Origin: an uncultured Flavobacterium sp.
GTDB taxonomy: Bacteria; Bacteroidota; Bacteroidia; Flavobacteriales; Flavobacteriaceae
DNA length: 33,593 bases
Assembly: GCA_947631175.1 (NCBI GenBank)
Contig: CANRKI010000017.1
Location: 1-33,593 of the forward strand
Reading direction: 5' to 3'
Shown: piece by piece, positions 7,059-17,300 of the stretch
How the letters are laid out: each line of letters starts with the position of its first letter
How positions within the stretch are numbered: position 1 is the first letter of the stretch
Made by a program: the position numbers and the translations under genes
Notes under the pieces: generated by a model
What the model saw: the letters and a program-made list of their open reading frames with translations, nothing else
The model's database searches: none
Told to the model about the DNA's origin: nothing

Positions 7059-7664
7059 TTAAAACTCTAAAGTTAATTGCTCGTCATCTGGTAAAAGTTT
7101 AAATGACATGCGATGATAAGGTGACGGACCGTATTTAGCAATAGCAGCTCGATGTTCTTTTGTTGGATAGCCTTTATTTTTTTTCCAATTATACATTGGA
7201 TACTCTTCGTGTATTTTATCCATGTATTCATCTCGATATGTTTTTGCTAAAATAGAAGCTGCCGCAATACTCATGTATTTAGAGTCGCCTTTAACAATTG
7301 TAGCGTGAGGAATGCCTTCGATGGGTTTGAATTTATTTCCGTCTACAATCAAAAAATCAGGTTTTATATTAAGATTTATCGTGCATTCTTGCATTCCTTT
7401 TATTGATGCGTTCAAAATATTGATGCGGTCAATTTCGTCTGGAAAGATATGAATGACTTTAAATGTTAAAGCTTTTTCTTCGATAACTTTTTTTAGCTCA
7501 AATCGTGTTTTTTCTTTCAGTTTTTTCGAATCAGTTAATATTTCGTTAATGAAATCAGAAGGTAATATTAACGAAGCGCAGGTTACAGGCCCTGCTAAGC
7601 ATCCTCTTCCTGCTTCATCACAACCAGCTTCTTTGTTATTGTCTGAATATTTTTGTAACAACAT
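7059..7664 (-). CDS. rnhB: Ribonuclease HII
   Basis: A 201-residue endonuclease that cuts the RNA strand of RNA-DNA hybrids and removes ribonucleotides misincorporated in DNA. The N-terminal signature [15 protein letters not shown] gives the metal ligands Asp16 and Glu17; Asp108 lies in LIVDGN and Asp145 in KTYRDEYM, completing the DEDD set. The [14 protein letters not shown] block is also typical. Length is normal for the family and the ATG at 7664 is the only good start. It is convergent with lipB and divergent from the SusC gene. Confidence 0.97.
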   Translation of the reverse strand: MLLQKYSDNNKEAGCDEAGRGCLAGPVTCASLILPSDFINEILTDSKKLKEKTRFELKKVIEEKALTFKVIHIFPDEIDRINILNASIKGMQECTINLNIKPDFLIVDGNKFKPIEGIPHATIVKGDSKYMSIAAASILAKTYRDEYMDKIHEEYPMYNWKKNKGYPTKEHRAAIAKYGPSPYHRMSFKLLPDDEQLTLEF

Positions 7665-7729
7665 CTATTATTAATTAAAAAATTGTTTTTATTTATTTAT
7701 AATTGTTAAATTTTGTTTTTTATTAAATT

Positions 7730-7759
7730 TTTGTCCGAAAACCGTTGATTTTAACTTTG
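7730..7759 (+). promoter_or_regulatory. Promoter of the first SusC/SusD unit
   Basis: TTTG (7730-7733), an 18-base spacer, then TAACTTTG (7752-7759). This matches both elements of the Bacteroidota housekeeping promoter. The predicted leader to the SusC start is about 60 bases. Confidence 0.75.
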
Positions 7760-7792
7760 TTTAAACAATTATTTTATCTTAAAATTTTTGTT

Positions 7793-7828
7793 ATGAAATT
7801 ATTAATTAATCAAATTTGTGAAGTATGA
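7793..7828 (+). CDS. Possible 11-codon leader ORF coupled to SusC
   Basis: An ATG at 7793 inside the predicted 5' leader opens the frame MKLLINQICEV and stops at TGA 7826-7828. The stop overlaps the SusC ATG at 7825 as ATGA, the classic arrangement for translational coupling. It is too short to assess by coding statistics and could be chance; it may also mean the true SusC start is the downstream ATG at 7849. Confidence 0.3.
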   Translation: MKLLINQICEV

Positions 7829-10800
7829 CTAACTCAAATAAAATCATCATGAGATTAAAGTTAAAATGGTTTTTTACGCTAATGATGGCGTTTTTGGTTC
7901 AGTTATCTTTTGCACAAGAGAAAACTGTAACTGGAACGGTAGTGGAGGGTGGATTCCCATTACCGGGTGTTAGTGTTGTTGTCAAAGGTACAACAAACGG
8001 AACACAAACAGATTTTGATGGAAAATATTCTATCAAGGTTAACAAAGGAGAAACACTGGTTTATTCTTTTATTGGAATGAAAACAGTTTCTCAAACAGTA
8101 GGTGAATCATCTACAATGAACTTAACTATGGTTGCTGAAGACTCTCAATTAGAGGAGGTAATCGTAATGGCTTATGGACAAGCTAAAAAGAAGAATGAAG
8201 TAACTGGTAGTGCCGTTAAAATTGACGGAGAAACAATTTCAAAAGTGCCTTTAGTTTCTGCAGACCAAGCTTTACAAGGACGTGTTGCAGGTTTACAAAT
8301 GGCAACAACTTCTGGTACTCCAGGATCGACTCAACAAATTCGTATCCGTGGTATTGCTGGTATTGGTGGAGATTTAGAACCGCTTATTGTAATTGATGGT
8401 GTGCCAGTTATTAATAGTGATTTTGGTTCTGAAGGAGGTTCTTCATTATCTGCATTATCATCTATTAATGCGAACGACATTGCGTCGATGACAGTATTAA
8501 AAGACGCTACTGCTACAGCTCCTTATGGTGCTCGTGGTGCTGCTGGGGTAATTGTAATTACTACTAAAAAAGGTAAATCTGGTGCAACAAAGTATTCATT
8601 AACTACAACTGCGGGAATTCAAAACAAAGCAGTTAAAGGTTTAGAAATGGCTTCGGGTGCTCAAAAAGAAGAACTTTTCTTAGAGTCATTATATAATACA
8701 TATGGTGGTGTTTACGGTTTTTCTAAAGATCAAACGTATGATTATTTTACGGCAAACCAAGGGAATATTCCTGCAAACGCATCATCTGCATTTGATAACT
8801 TAGTGAAATGGAAAAATGCTGGCTCACAAGAATACAGATGGAATGATTTATTAGAAAACAAAGATGCTTTATACTATAACTTAGATTTCTCTGCTCAAGG
8901 TGGTGACGAAAAATCAACTTTTTATGCATCTTTAGGATATAATAAAACAGAATCTATTGCATTTGGTGGAGATTTCCGTCGTGTAACAGGAAATATTGCT
9001 TACGATAGACAGTTATCTGATAAAGTTAAATTCAGTTCTAATGTTCGTGTAGCTAATACAAAACAAAATGCAATTATGGAAGGTGGAGCTTATTTCTCTA
9101 ATCCATTGTTAACTAAATACTTTATGAGCCCATGGTATTCTCCATATAATGCAGATGGTTCATATAATACAAATGTTGGTTCTTTACACAACAGTTTATA
9201 CACTATTTCTAATAATAAAGATATTAATGATTTAACTAGATTATTAGGAAGTTTTGCTATAAACTATGACATTACTAAAGGTTTAAAATGGACATCTAAT
9301 GTTAATTTAGACTATAATTTTTCAGATTATTCTGGATACAAAAATCCAAACCACGGAGACGGTGTAGTTTATAATGGATATGCAGAAAATAGCTGGGGTA
9401 AAAACTTTAACTATGTAGTGCAAAACTCTTTAGACTATGCTTTTGGAATTGAAAAACATAAGTTTAACGCTAAAGCTTTAATGGAATATCAAAAGAATAA
9501 ATACTCTTCATTATATGGTTTTGGTGAAAGTGTACCTCCTGGTTTTGATATGTTAGGTAATGCTGCTGCTAACTGGTCAGCATCATCGGCTTATAACGAT
9601 TGGGCACAATTATCTTACACAGCTATGGTTAATTATAACTATGATGGTAAATATTTAGTTGATGGTTCTTTCCGTCGTGAAGGTTCTTCTAAATTTAATG
9701 AAGACAAACGTTGGGGTAACTTCTGGTCTGTTGGTGCAGCTTGGAATATTATGAATGAAGATTTTATGGATGCTATTCCAGAAATCAATGTATTAAGAGC
9801 ACGTGCGTCTTACGGTACAACAGGTAATAACGGTATTGGTTTAAATATGTACCAATCGTTGTTAGCAACAGGAAGTTATGATGGACAAGGTTCATTCGCA
9901 TTAAGCCAATTGGCATCTAATTTATCTTGGGAAACTCAAGCAAAAACTGACGTAGGTGTTGATTTTGGTTTGTTTAATAACAAAATATCTGGTTCGGTAG
10001 CATACTACAATTCTAAATCAGAAGATTTATTATTCTCTACTAATCCAATTTCAGGTACTACTGGTTTCAGTACTAAAGCTACTAACGCTGGTGCAATGAG
10101 AAACAGAGGTATGGAGTATGAATTAAATATAGACGTTGTACGTTCAGAAAACTTTAACTTTAACGTTAGTGCAAACTTTGCAACAGTTAAAAATAAAGTT
10201 TTAGAAATGCCAGTAGACGCAAGTGGAAATCCTATATCTATTACAAGTGGTACACGTGTAATTACAGAAGGACAACCATTATATGCATGGAATATGCGTA
10301 AATATGCAGGTGTTAACCCAGACAATGGTAATGCATTATACTACATTAACGGTCAGGATGGAGCTACTACTGAAAACTATAATCAAGCAGCAGTTGCGTT
10401 ACAAGGAGATTCAGCTTTACCAAAGTATACAGGAGGTTTAACATTACACTTTGATTTCCATAACTTCTTCTTAGATGGTACTTTCTACTACTCAGGAGGA
10501 AATAAAGTTTACGAAGATTGGGCGTCTTACACTCAAAATACAGGTCGTCAGGCTTATACTTATAACTATTCATCTACTACTTACGAAAATAGATGGAAAC
10601 AGCCTGGAGATGTAACAAGCGTTCCTAAAGTAACAGGAACTACATCTACATCAGAACAAATTTCTACAAGATTTTTAGCTGATGGTGATTTTGTCCGTTT
10701 ACGTGATGTAGCGTTTGGATACTCTTTCAAACCAGAAATGATTAAAGGAACAGGATTAGATGGAATCACTCTATCTTTAAGAGGAACAAATTTATGGACT

Positions 10801-10914
10801 TGGGTTAAAGACGATAACCTAAACTACGATCCAGAAGTTCGTGCAGATGGTTTCACAAATATTGCAAACCCTCCAATCAAACAAGTTTCATTCTCAGCTA
10901 ACATTAAATTCTAA
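7825..10914 (+). CDS. SusC/RagA-type TonB-dependent outer-membrane transporter (pair 1)
   Basis: A 1029-residue outer-membrane receptor that imports nutrients using TonB energy. It has a signal peptide ending LSFA (residue 30 from the 7825 ATG), an N-terminal carboxypeptidase-regulatory-like domain (about 34-105, VTGTVVEGGFPLPGVSV and DGKYSIKV), the linker EEVIVMAYGQ, a plug domain (about 125-245, including ADQALQGRVAGLQ, VIDGVPV and APYGARGAAGVIVITT) and a C-terminal barrel ending SFSANIKF. The ATG at 7849 is an equally plausible start because it sits right before the hydrophobic core. It is followed 7 bases later by its SusD partner. No sigma/anti-sigma or hybrid two-component regulator is adjacent. 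The substrate is not readable from sequence. Confidence 0.95.
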   Translation: MTNSNKIIMRLKLKWFFTLMMAFLVQLSFAQEKTVTGTVVEGGFPLPGVSVVVKGTTNGTQTDFDGKYSIKVNKGETLVYSFIGMKTVSQTVGESSTMNLTMVAEDSQLEEVIVMAYGQAKKKNEVTGSAVKIDGETISKVPLVSADQALQGRVAGLQMATTSGTPGSTQQIRIRGIAGIGGDLEPLIVIDGVPVINSDFGSEGGSSLSALSSINANDIASMTVLKDATATAPYGARGAAGVIVITTKKGKSGATKYSLTTTAGIQNKAVKGLEMASGAQKEELFLESLYNTYGGVYGFSKDQTYDYFTANQGNIPANASSAFDNLVKWKNAGSQEYRWNDLLENKDALYYNLDFSAQGGDEKSTFYASLGYNKTESIAFGGDFRRVTGNIAYDRQLSDKVKFSSNVRVANTKQNAIMEGGAYFSNPLLTKYFMSPWYSPYNADGSYNTNVGSLHNSLYTISNNKDINDLTRLLGSFAINYDITKGLKWTSNVNLDYNFSDYSGYKNPNHGDGVVYNGYAENSWGKNFNYVVQNSLDYAFGIEKHKFNAKALMEYQKNKYSSLYGFGESVPPGFDMLGNAAANWSASSAYNDWAQLSYTAMVNYNYDGKYLVDGSFRREGSSKFNEDKRWGNFWSVGAAWNIMNEDFMDAIPEINVLRARASYGTTGNNGIGLNMYQSLLATGSYDGQGSFALSQLASNLSWETQAKTDVGVDFGLFNNKISGSVAYYNSKSEDLLFSTNPISGTTGFSTKATNAGAMRNRGMEYELNIDVVRSENFNFNVSANFATVKNKVLEMPVDASGNPISITSGTRVITEGQPLYAWNMRKYAGVNPDNGNALYYINGQDGATTENYNQAAVALQGDSALPKYTGGLTLHFDFHNFFLDGTFYYSGGNKVYEDWASYTQNTGRQAYTYNYSSTTYENRWKQPGDVTSVPKVTGTTSTSEQISTRFLADGDFVRLRDVAFGYSFKPEMIKGTGLDGITLSLRGTNLWTWVKDDNLNYDPEVRADGFTNIANPPIKQVSFSANIKF

Positions 10915-10921
10915 TTAAAGT

Positions 10922-12313
10922 ATGAAAAAGATATTTTATTCAGTAGCTTCTTTAATTTTAGTAAGCACAGCTCTAACTTCTTGTTCTCAAGACAGTTTAG
11001 AACCAGGAATTAAAACAGAAATAGACTTAGATAAAGAACCAATTACTACTGTAGCACGTTTAGAAATGATTTTAAATGGAGCATACAAAAACATGCAATC
11101 GGTTTCTTACTACGGTCGTGATTATGTAATTTATAACGAAGTTCGTTCAGACAATGCGCATTCAGTAGCTTATTCAGGTCGTTTTTTAAACGAAACAGAC
11201 TTTAGAACAACAATCTCGTCGGCATATGCTTCGGACACTTGGGTATCTATTTACAAAGTTATTGCGTTAGCAAATATTGCAATTAATGCAAATATTAACG
11301 CAAACGAGTTGATAGATGATGTAAATGAATTAAAAGCGCAAGCTTATGCATTACGTGCTTTAGCTCATTTTGACTTAATGAAACTATATGGTCAACAAAA
11401 CGTAACTGATAATACATCTTCATTAACTGTACCTTATATTACAGCTTATGGAGTAGTTACTGCAGAAAACTCGTACAGATTAACTTTATCTGAATTAAAA
11501 ACTGCTTTAGAGGCTGATATCGAAGCAGCAACTAGCCTAGTAAGTAATAGTATTTCAGTTAAAAACAAATTAAACAGACAATCTATCTTAGCAATTAAAG
11601 CAAGAATAGCAATGTATATGGCACCATTTTTTGGTCAGCAAGAATACGCTACTGCTTTAACAGCTTCACAAGAGGCTTATGCTTTAGGAGGTGCTGTAAT
11701 TTCAGAAGGACAGTTTTTATCATCTTTTGCATCAGGAGACGAGGCAATGAACTCTGTTTTCGAATTAACATTTTTAGATAATGATAATTTAGGAAATAAC
11801 TCTATCTATAATATGTATGGGTACACAGCCTATGGAGATATTTTAGCAGCTAATAATGTAGCAGACGTTTTATTAGCAGATACTAATGATGTTAGATCTC
11901 AATTACTAGCTGTAGATCGCGATGGTGATTTACGTAACTTAGGAAAATACACTTCTAGAGCAAGTAATGTTAAAGTAGTTAGATTTGAAGAAATTGTTTT
12001 AAACATTGCAGAAACAGCTTTTAGAACAGGAGATACAAATACAGCGTTAGAGTTTATTAACAAAATTGCAGAAAATAGAGGAATCGCAGCTTATACAACT
12101 GTAACTTTAGAAAGCATTTTAAACGAAAGACGTAAAGAATTAGTTTTCGAAGGTTTCCGTTTTGACGATTTAATGCGTACACAAAGCAATATTCCTGCAA
12201 TTAGCGAGAGACAAGCTGCTAATACACCGTCTTATGGTGATTATAGATTGGCATTTCCAATTCCACAGTTTGAAACTAACGTTTCGCCAATTCAACAAAA
12301 TCAAGGGTATTAA
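10922..12313 (+). CDS. SusD/RagB-type surface lipoprotein (pair 1)
   Basis: A 463-residue lipoprotein that caps the SusC barrel and captures substrate at the cell surface. The lipobox is ALTSC with Cys21, followed by SQDS. The N-terminal SusD region (about 25-200) includes YEVRSDNAHSV-like and AQAYALRALAHFDLMKLYG segments, the latter typical of SusD. The C-terminal RagB region has ILNERRKELVFEGFRFDDL, the near-invariant SusD signature, and ends PIQQNQGY. It lies 7 bases after SusC and is closed by a strong terminator, so the pair is a separate transcription unit. Confidence 0.95.
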   Translation: MKKIFYSVASLILVSTALTSCSQDSLEPGIKTEIDLDKEPITTVARLEMILNGAYKNMQSVSYYGRDYVIYNEVRSDNAHSVAYSGRFLNETDFRTTISSAYASDTWVSIYKVIALANIAINANINANELIDDVNELKAQAYALRALAHFDLMKLYGQQNVTDNTSSLTVPYITAYGVVTAENSYRLTLSELKTALEADIEAATSLVSNSISVKNKLNRQSILAIKARIAMYMAPFFGQQEYATALTASQEAYALGGAVISEGQFLSSFASGDEAMNSVFELTFLDNDNLGNNSIYNMYGYTAYGDILAANNVADVLLADTNDVRSQLLAVDRDGDLRNLGKYTSRASNVKVVRFEEIVLNIAETAFRTGDTNTALEFINKIAENRGIAAYTTVTLESILNERRKELVFEGFRFDDLMRTQSNIPAISERQAANTPSYGDYRLAFPIPQFETNVSPIQQNQGY

Positions 12314-12334
12314 TCCTTAAATTTTAAATATTTT

Positions 12335-12364
12335 AAACCCACACTATATAGTGTGGGTTTTTTG
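12335..12364 (+). terminator. Terminator of SusC/SusD unit 1
   Basis: A perfect 26-base palindrome: AAACCCACAC / GTGTGGGTTT around TATATA, followed by TTTTG. It separates pair 1 from the protease gene. Confidence 0.9.
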
Positions 12365-12398
12365 TTGTTAATTTTATAATGTTAAATTATGATAATTT

Positions 12399-12429
12399 TT
12401 GTTATATAAAATATAAAATAGTATTTTAG
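12399..12429 (+). promoter_or_regulatory. Probable promoter of the S8 protease
   Basis: TTG (12399-12401), a 20-base spacer and TATTTTAG (12422-12429), one mismatch from TAnnTTTG. The ATG follows 19 bases later. Confidence 0.45.
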
Positions 12430-12448
12430 CAAACCTTAAAAAAAAAAT

Positions 12449-14290
12449 ATGAAGAAAAAGTATACTTCCCTATTAGTATTTTTACTCGCATTAAATGTAA
12501 ATTATGCACAAAGTATCGATCCAAAATATACTTCGAAGCGAAATATTTCTATAGAAGAAGCTAAAACACAATATTCTAAAGATGTTGAGTTGGCTATTCA
12601 AAATAATATTCCACTTTCTTTTAATAACCCTGATGGTTCATTTTCTGAATTTGTTAGATTTGAAATGGGTGCACCAGTGTATTATAGAACTTTAAATTCA
12701 CAAAGTGCATCTATGATGGGTGCTAACAGAGTATATCCTGGAGGGGATTTAGGTTTAAATTTAACAGGAAGAGATGTATATATTGGTGTTTGGGATCAAG
12801 GTGCTCCGATGGCTAATCATTCTACTTTTGGAAGTCGCTTAATTATTTATGATGATCCAAGCGCGTCGTCTTCTTTGCATCATACGCACGTAGCAGGAAC
12901 AGTTTTAGGTGCTGCACCTAACACTCCAACTGCTAGAGGTATTGCATATGCTGCTAATGGTTTTTCTAGTAACTGGACGAACGATATCTCAGAGATGCGA
13001 TTTCTACAAACAAATTTTGGTATAGTGGCTTCTAATCATTCTTATGGTGTTGATTTATCTAGGCTACCTGCTTCTAATTTGCCATCAATCTTTGGGAAAT
13101 ATACAAGTGCCTCAAGAGAAATTGATGAGTTATTGTATGAATTTCCATATTATTCTGTTGTTTTTGCTGCGGGTAATGATAGAGATGGTTATGCAACATA
13201 TAATCCAGATAAAGCAGGAAATGATTTACTAACTTCTGAAGGGGTTGCTAAAAATACTATTGTTGTTGGTGCTGTTGAAGGTTTTGACACATATAATGGG
13301 CCTAGCTCTGTAGTGATGTCTAGTTTTTCTAATTACGGCCCAACAGATGATTTCAGAATAAAACCTGATTTAGTTTCTAAAGGGGTTTCAGTATATTCAA
13401 GTTCAAATACAAGTAGTACTGGTTATACTAGTTTACCAGGAACATCCATGGCTGCGCCTTCTGTTACTGGTGCTATTGCATTAATTCAACAAAAGTATAA
13501 TAGTACTGCAAAAGCAGCTACAGTAAAAGGTTTACTTTTACACACTGCTAAAGAGGCTGGAACTGCAGATGGTCCTGATCACAAATTTGGTTGGGGACAA
13601 ATCGATGTTGCAGAAGCAATTTATACAACAATGACTCCATCTAGATCTGTAGTTGAAGAATTAACTTACACAGGTACTCCACAAATAAAATATATTCAGG
13701 CAACAGGAAATGAGCCGTTAAAAGTTTCAATTTCTTGGACTGACCCTTCAGGTAATGCTGATAATACAACAAGTGTAGATGATTCAACTCCAAAATTAAG
13801 AAACGATTTAGATATTAGATTAACTCAAAATGGTACAACTTATTCGCCTTGGTATTTAAATAAAGATTTTAACGATTTACGTACGCTTAAAGGAGATAAT
13901 AACGTAGACCCATTTGAACGAATAGATATAGATAATCCTTCAGGTGTTTATCAATTAACTATATCTAATAAAGGTTCTATTAATGTTCAAAATTTTTCAT
14001 TAATTATTACTGGTGGATATTTAACAACAAATTCAGTGTCTGATTTTGATTCATCAAATATCATGACATGGGTTAATAATGATAGAGTATTAAATGTCGA
14101 CGCTACTAAATTAGAATCATCAATCCATAAAATGTCAATTTACGACGTTTCAGGACGTTTAGTTTTAAATAAATCTACTAATTCTAATGTAATCACTCAA
14201 GAGTTAAACGGTTTAACATTAGGGTATTATATTTTAAACTTGGATTTAGATAACGGAAAAAGATATACTAAGAAAATATATGTTAAATAA
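12449..14290 (+). CDS. Secreted S8 (subtilisin-like) serine protease with T9SS type A sorting domain
   Basis: A 613-residue exported protease. The signal peptide ends NVNYA (residue 20). The catalytic triad is visible: Asp116 in IGVWDQGAP, His144 in LHHTHVAGT (the usual HGTHVAGT with His in place of Gly145) and Ser333 in LPGTSMAAPSVTG; the oxyanion residue is Asn243 in AAGNDRDG. A jelly-roll-like domain (about 400-535) follows, with SISWTDPSG. The last 75 residues, with MSIYDVSGRLVLN and LGYYILNLDLDNGKRYTKKIYVK split around them, form a T9SS type A C-terminal domain that directs secretion through the gliding-motility secretion system. It sits between two SusC/SusD pairs, with its own promoter and no inhibitor propeptide of the I9 type obvious. 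It likely breaks down extracellular protein. Confidence 0.93.
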   Translation: MKKKYTSLLVFLLALNVNYAQSIDPKYTSKRNISIEEAKTQYSKDVELAIQNNIPLSFNNPDGSFSEFVRFEMGAPVYYRTLNSQSASMMGANRVYPGGDLGLNLTGRDVYIGVWDQGAPMANHSTFGSRLIIYDDPSASSSLHHTHVAGTVLGAAPNTPTARGIAYAANGFSSNWTNDISEMRFLQTNFGIVASNHSYGVDLSRLPASNLPSIFGKYTSASREIDELLYEFPYYSVVFAAGNDRDGYATYNPDKAGNDLLTSEGVAKNTIVVGAVEGFDTYNGPSSVVMSSFSNYGPTDDFRIKPDLVSKGVSVYSSSNTSSTGYTSLPGTSMAAPSVTGAIALIQQKYNSTAKAATVKGLLLHTAKEAGTADGPDHKFGWGQIDVAEAIYTTMTPSRSVVEELTYTGTPQIKYIQATGNEPLKVSISWTDPSGNADNTTSVDDSTPKLRNDLDIRLTQNGTTYSPWYLNKDFNDLRTLKGDNNVDPFERIDIDNPSGVYQLTISNKGSINVQNFSLIITGGYLTTNSVSDFDSSNIMTWVNNDRVLNVDATKLESSIHKMSIYDVSGRLVLNKSTNSNVITQELNGLTLGYYILNLDLDNGKRYTKKIYVK

Positions 14291-14293
14291 AAC

Positions 14294-14323
14294 TTGTATT
14301 TCTTACTTATATTAATATATTTG
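14294..14323 (+). promoter_or_regulatory. Promoter of the second SusC/SusD unit
   Basis: TTG (14294-14296), a 19-base spacer and TATATTTG (14316-14323), a perfect match to the Bacteroidota consensus, 36 bases before the SusC ATG. Confidence 0.75.
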
Positions 14324-14359
14324 CTAACTTAATTTTAACTAATTTTTAACCTTAATTTT

Positions 14360-17300
14360 ATGAGATCTAAAATTGCTAGATTATTGACACTTTTATTAGT
14401 GTTTGTATTTCAGATCTCTTTTGCACAAGAAATTTCTGTAAGTGGTGTAGTTACTGATGAAACTAATAATCCATTACCAGGTGTTTCTGTAGTGAAAGAG
14501 GGGACTAGTGAAGGAACTACGACTGGTCTAGATGGTGAATACACTATTAAAGCAAAAAAAGGAGATAAACTTACATTTTCATTTGTAGGTATGACTTCTC
14601 AAACTGTTTTAGTAAATGGTTCACAAATCAATGTTAATTTACAAGAAGTTGTTGTAAATACAGGGTATACAACATCGGTAAAAGCTAAATCAAACATTGC
14701 CGCTCAAGTTGTTTCTTCTGAGACAATACAAAACCGTCCTAATCAATCATTTGTACAAACGTTACAAGGGCAGGTTGCGGGATTAAATATCCAAACTGGT
14801 TCTGGAGAGCCTGGAGCTGCATCTTCTATTATTTTACGTGGAGCTGCGTCTTTTTCTGGTGCAACTGATCCTTTATTTGTTATCGACGGTGTTCATATGT
14901 CGTCTACAGCATTCCGTTCATTAAATCCTAATGAAATTGAGTCAGTTAACGTTTTAAAAGATGCTGGTGCAACTGCAATATATGGTAACCGTGGGGCTAA
15001 AGGGGTGATTGTTGTAACTACTAAAAGAGGTGGTTATGAAACACCATTAACTTTTAACTACATTGGTTCATCTGGAGTTTCATTCATGCAATCTAACGAT
15101 TATAATGTTATGAACTCTAAAGAGTTATTAGCACTTGAAAAAAGTCGTGGATTAGGTAGAGGGGTAACTTTAACTGATCAAGAAATTGCTAATTATAATA
15201 TTAATACTAATTGGAGAGATGTTTTCTTAAGAACTGGTATTAATCAAAACCATACATTAAATTTCCAATCTGGAGGTAAGAGTTTATCAAACTTTACATC
15301 TATCGGTTTCTCAGATACTCAAGGAATTGTTAGAGGTTCAGACTTAATGAAATTTAACTTAAGAACAAATACCAACGGTAAGTCTAAAAGAGATAATTTT
15401 AAATATAGTACTACAACTAACTTAAATTACTCAAAAAGACGTACAATTGGTAGTACTGGAACTGGTAGTGTAAATCAAAACTTATTATTAGGTGCTTTTA
15501 AATCTGTGCCTTGGTTATCACCAAATGAGTATGTTGATGGTGCTGATTTACTTGAAAATTTTACTGGAATGAGCCAAACTCCATTATTATTAATGGATAA
15601 AATGAAAACTTATTTCCAACAATATGATGAGTTCAAAGCAATTGTAAACTTAAAAGGAGATTTAAAATTAGCTAAAGGTTTAAACTTTATATCTTCTGCG
15701 AGTTTTGATTATACTCACCAAACTACAAATGGTTGGCAATCTCCAAAAGCATTTAACTCTTTATATTTCCAAGAGCCTGATCAACAATATGGTGGTTGGA
15801 ACACTAATGCATCATTAAGACAGTTTAGTACTAATATTTTAAATCAATTAAAATATAACTTCACTATTAATGACGTTCATACTTTTGAAGTTTCAGCTTT
15901 AACTGAATATATTAAAGCTCATTACCGTTTAATGTCTGCTACTCAAGAAGGTTTAGACCCTGTAGTAGCTGCTCCAGGTCACGATGCTGGTTGGATTCCA
16001 TATGATGGTACACCTTATTATGTGCCAGGTATTGGAGCTGAAAGCTACGATTCAGGTATGTTTTCATATTTTGGATATTTAGATTATGATTATAATACTA
16101 AATATGGTTTTAATGCAACTATTCGTAGAGATGCTTCATACCGTTTTAATAACACTAATAGATGGGGTACTTTTTGGGCAGTATCAGGTCGTTGGAACAT
16201 CAGTAATGAGGAGTTTTTAAATGATACAGTATTTAACCAATTAAAATTAAGAGGTTCTTACGGTACTACTGGTAACGATATTATTTCTGGATCTACAATG
16301 TTTGATGCAAGAAATTTATCTCGTCAATTATATGCATTATATAACGGTTATAATAACGTTCCTGGATATGGATTAAGTCAATTAGCAAACGTTGATTTAA
16401 AATGGGAAACTACTTATCAAGCGGATTTAGGATTAGATTTTGAATTATTTGATAGTAGATTAAGAGGTAGTTTTGATGCTTACCACAGAAACACTAAAGA
16501 TTTATTCTTACCAAATCCAATTTCATGGCAAACAGGTCAAGGTACTCTTAGTATGAATAAAGCTGAGGTTGTAAATAAAGGTTTAGAAGCAGTTTTAGCA
16601 TATGATGTTATTAAAAATAACAATGACGGATTTAATTTAACTGTTAAAGGTAACGTAGGGTACAATCATAACGAAATTACTTCATTAGGAAATAGTGATA
16701 CAACTTGGGATGGTTCGTCTTTAAACGGTAACTGGGTAGGTAAAAAAATGTATGAGTATTATTTAATACCTTACGCTGGAGTTAACCCTGCTACAGGTAA
16801 CGCTCTTTTCTTAGATAGAAATAACAATTTAACTGAAACACCAGATCAAGTTTTAGATAGAAGATATACAGGTTCTAACTATTTACCTGAGTTCCAAGGA
16901 GGTTTTGGTTTAGATATTGATTACAAAGGTTTCTATGCATCAGCATTCTTTACTTTTGTTACAGGTATCGATCGTTATGATTATGATTATGCTGTTTTAA
17001 TGGATGGTACAGATTTAGGAACTTTTAACTTATCTAGAGACATTTTAAACGCATGGACTCCAGATAATAGAAACACAAATGTTCCTGCATTAAATTATTC
17101 TAATAATGATTTAATTGGTTTTTCTGATCGTTTCTTAACTGATGCTTCTTATTTACGTTTACGTAATCTTTCTGTTGGTTACAATTTCTCTAAAAAGACT
17201 TTACAATCAACAGCTTTAGCAGGTTTAAAAATCTTCGCTATGGCAGAAAACTTAACAACTTGGTCTAAGTGGAGAGGTTGGGATGCCGAATCTAATAGAG

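Noticed and set aside
8747..10769. Several minus-strand ORFs of 60-106 codons within the first SusC gene
   Set aside because: All lie inside a well-supported SusC coding region and show no protein-like motifs.
12335..12364. Perfect palindromes (also near 4409, 7026, 19738, 23359 and 26567) as mobile-element ends or operators
   Set aside because: Each sits directly after a stop codon and has a GC core with A/T tracts, as expected for intrinsic terminators.
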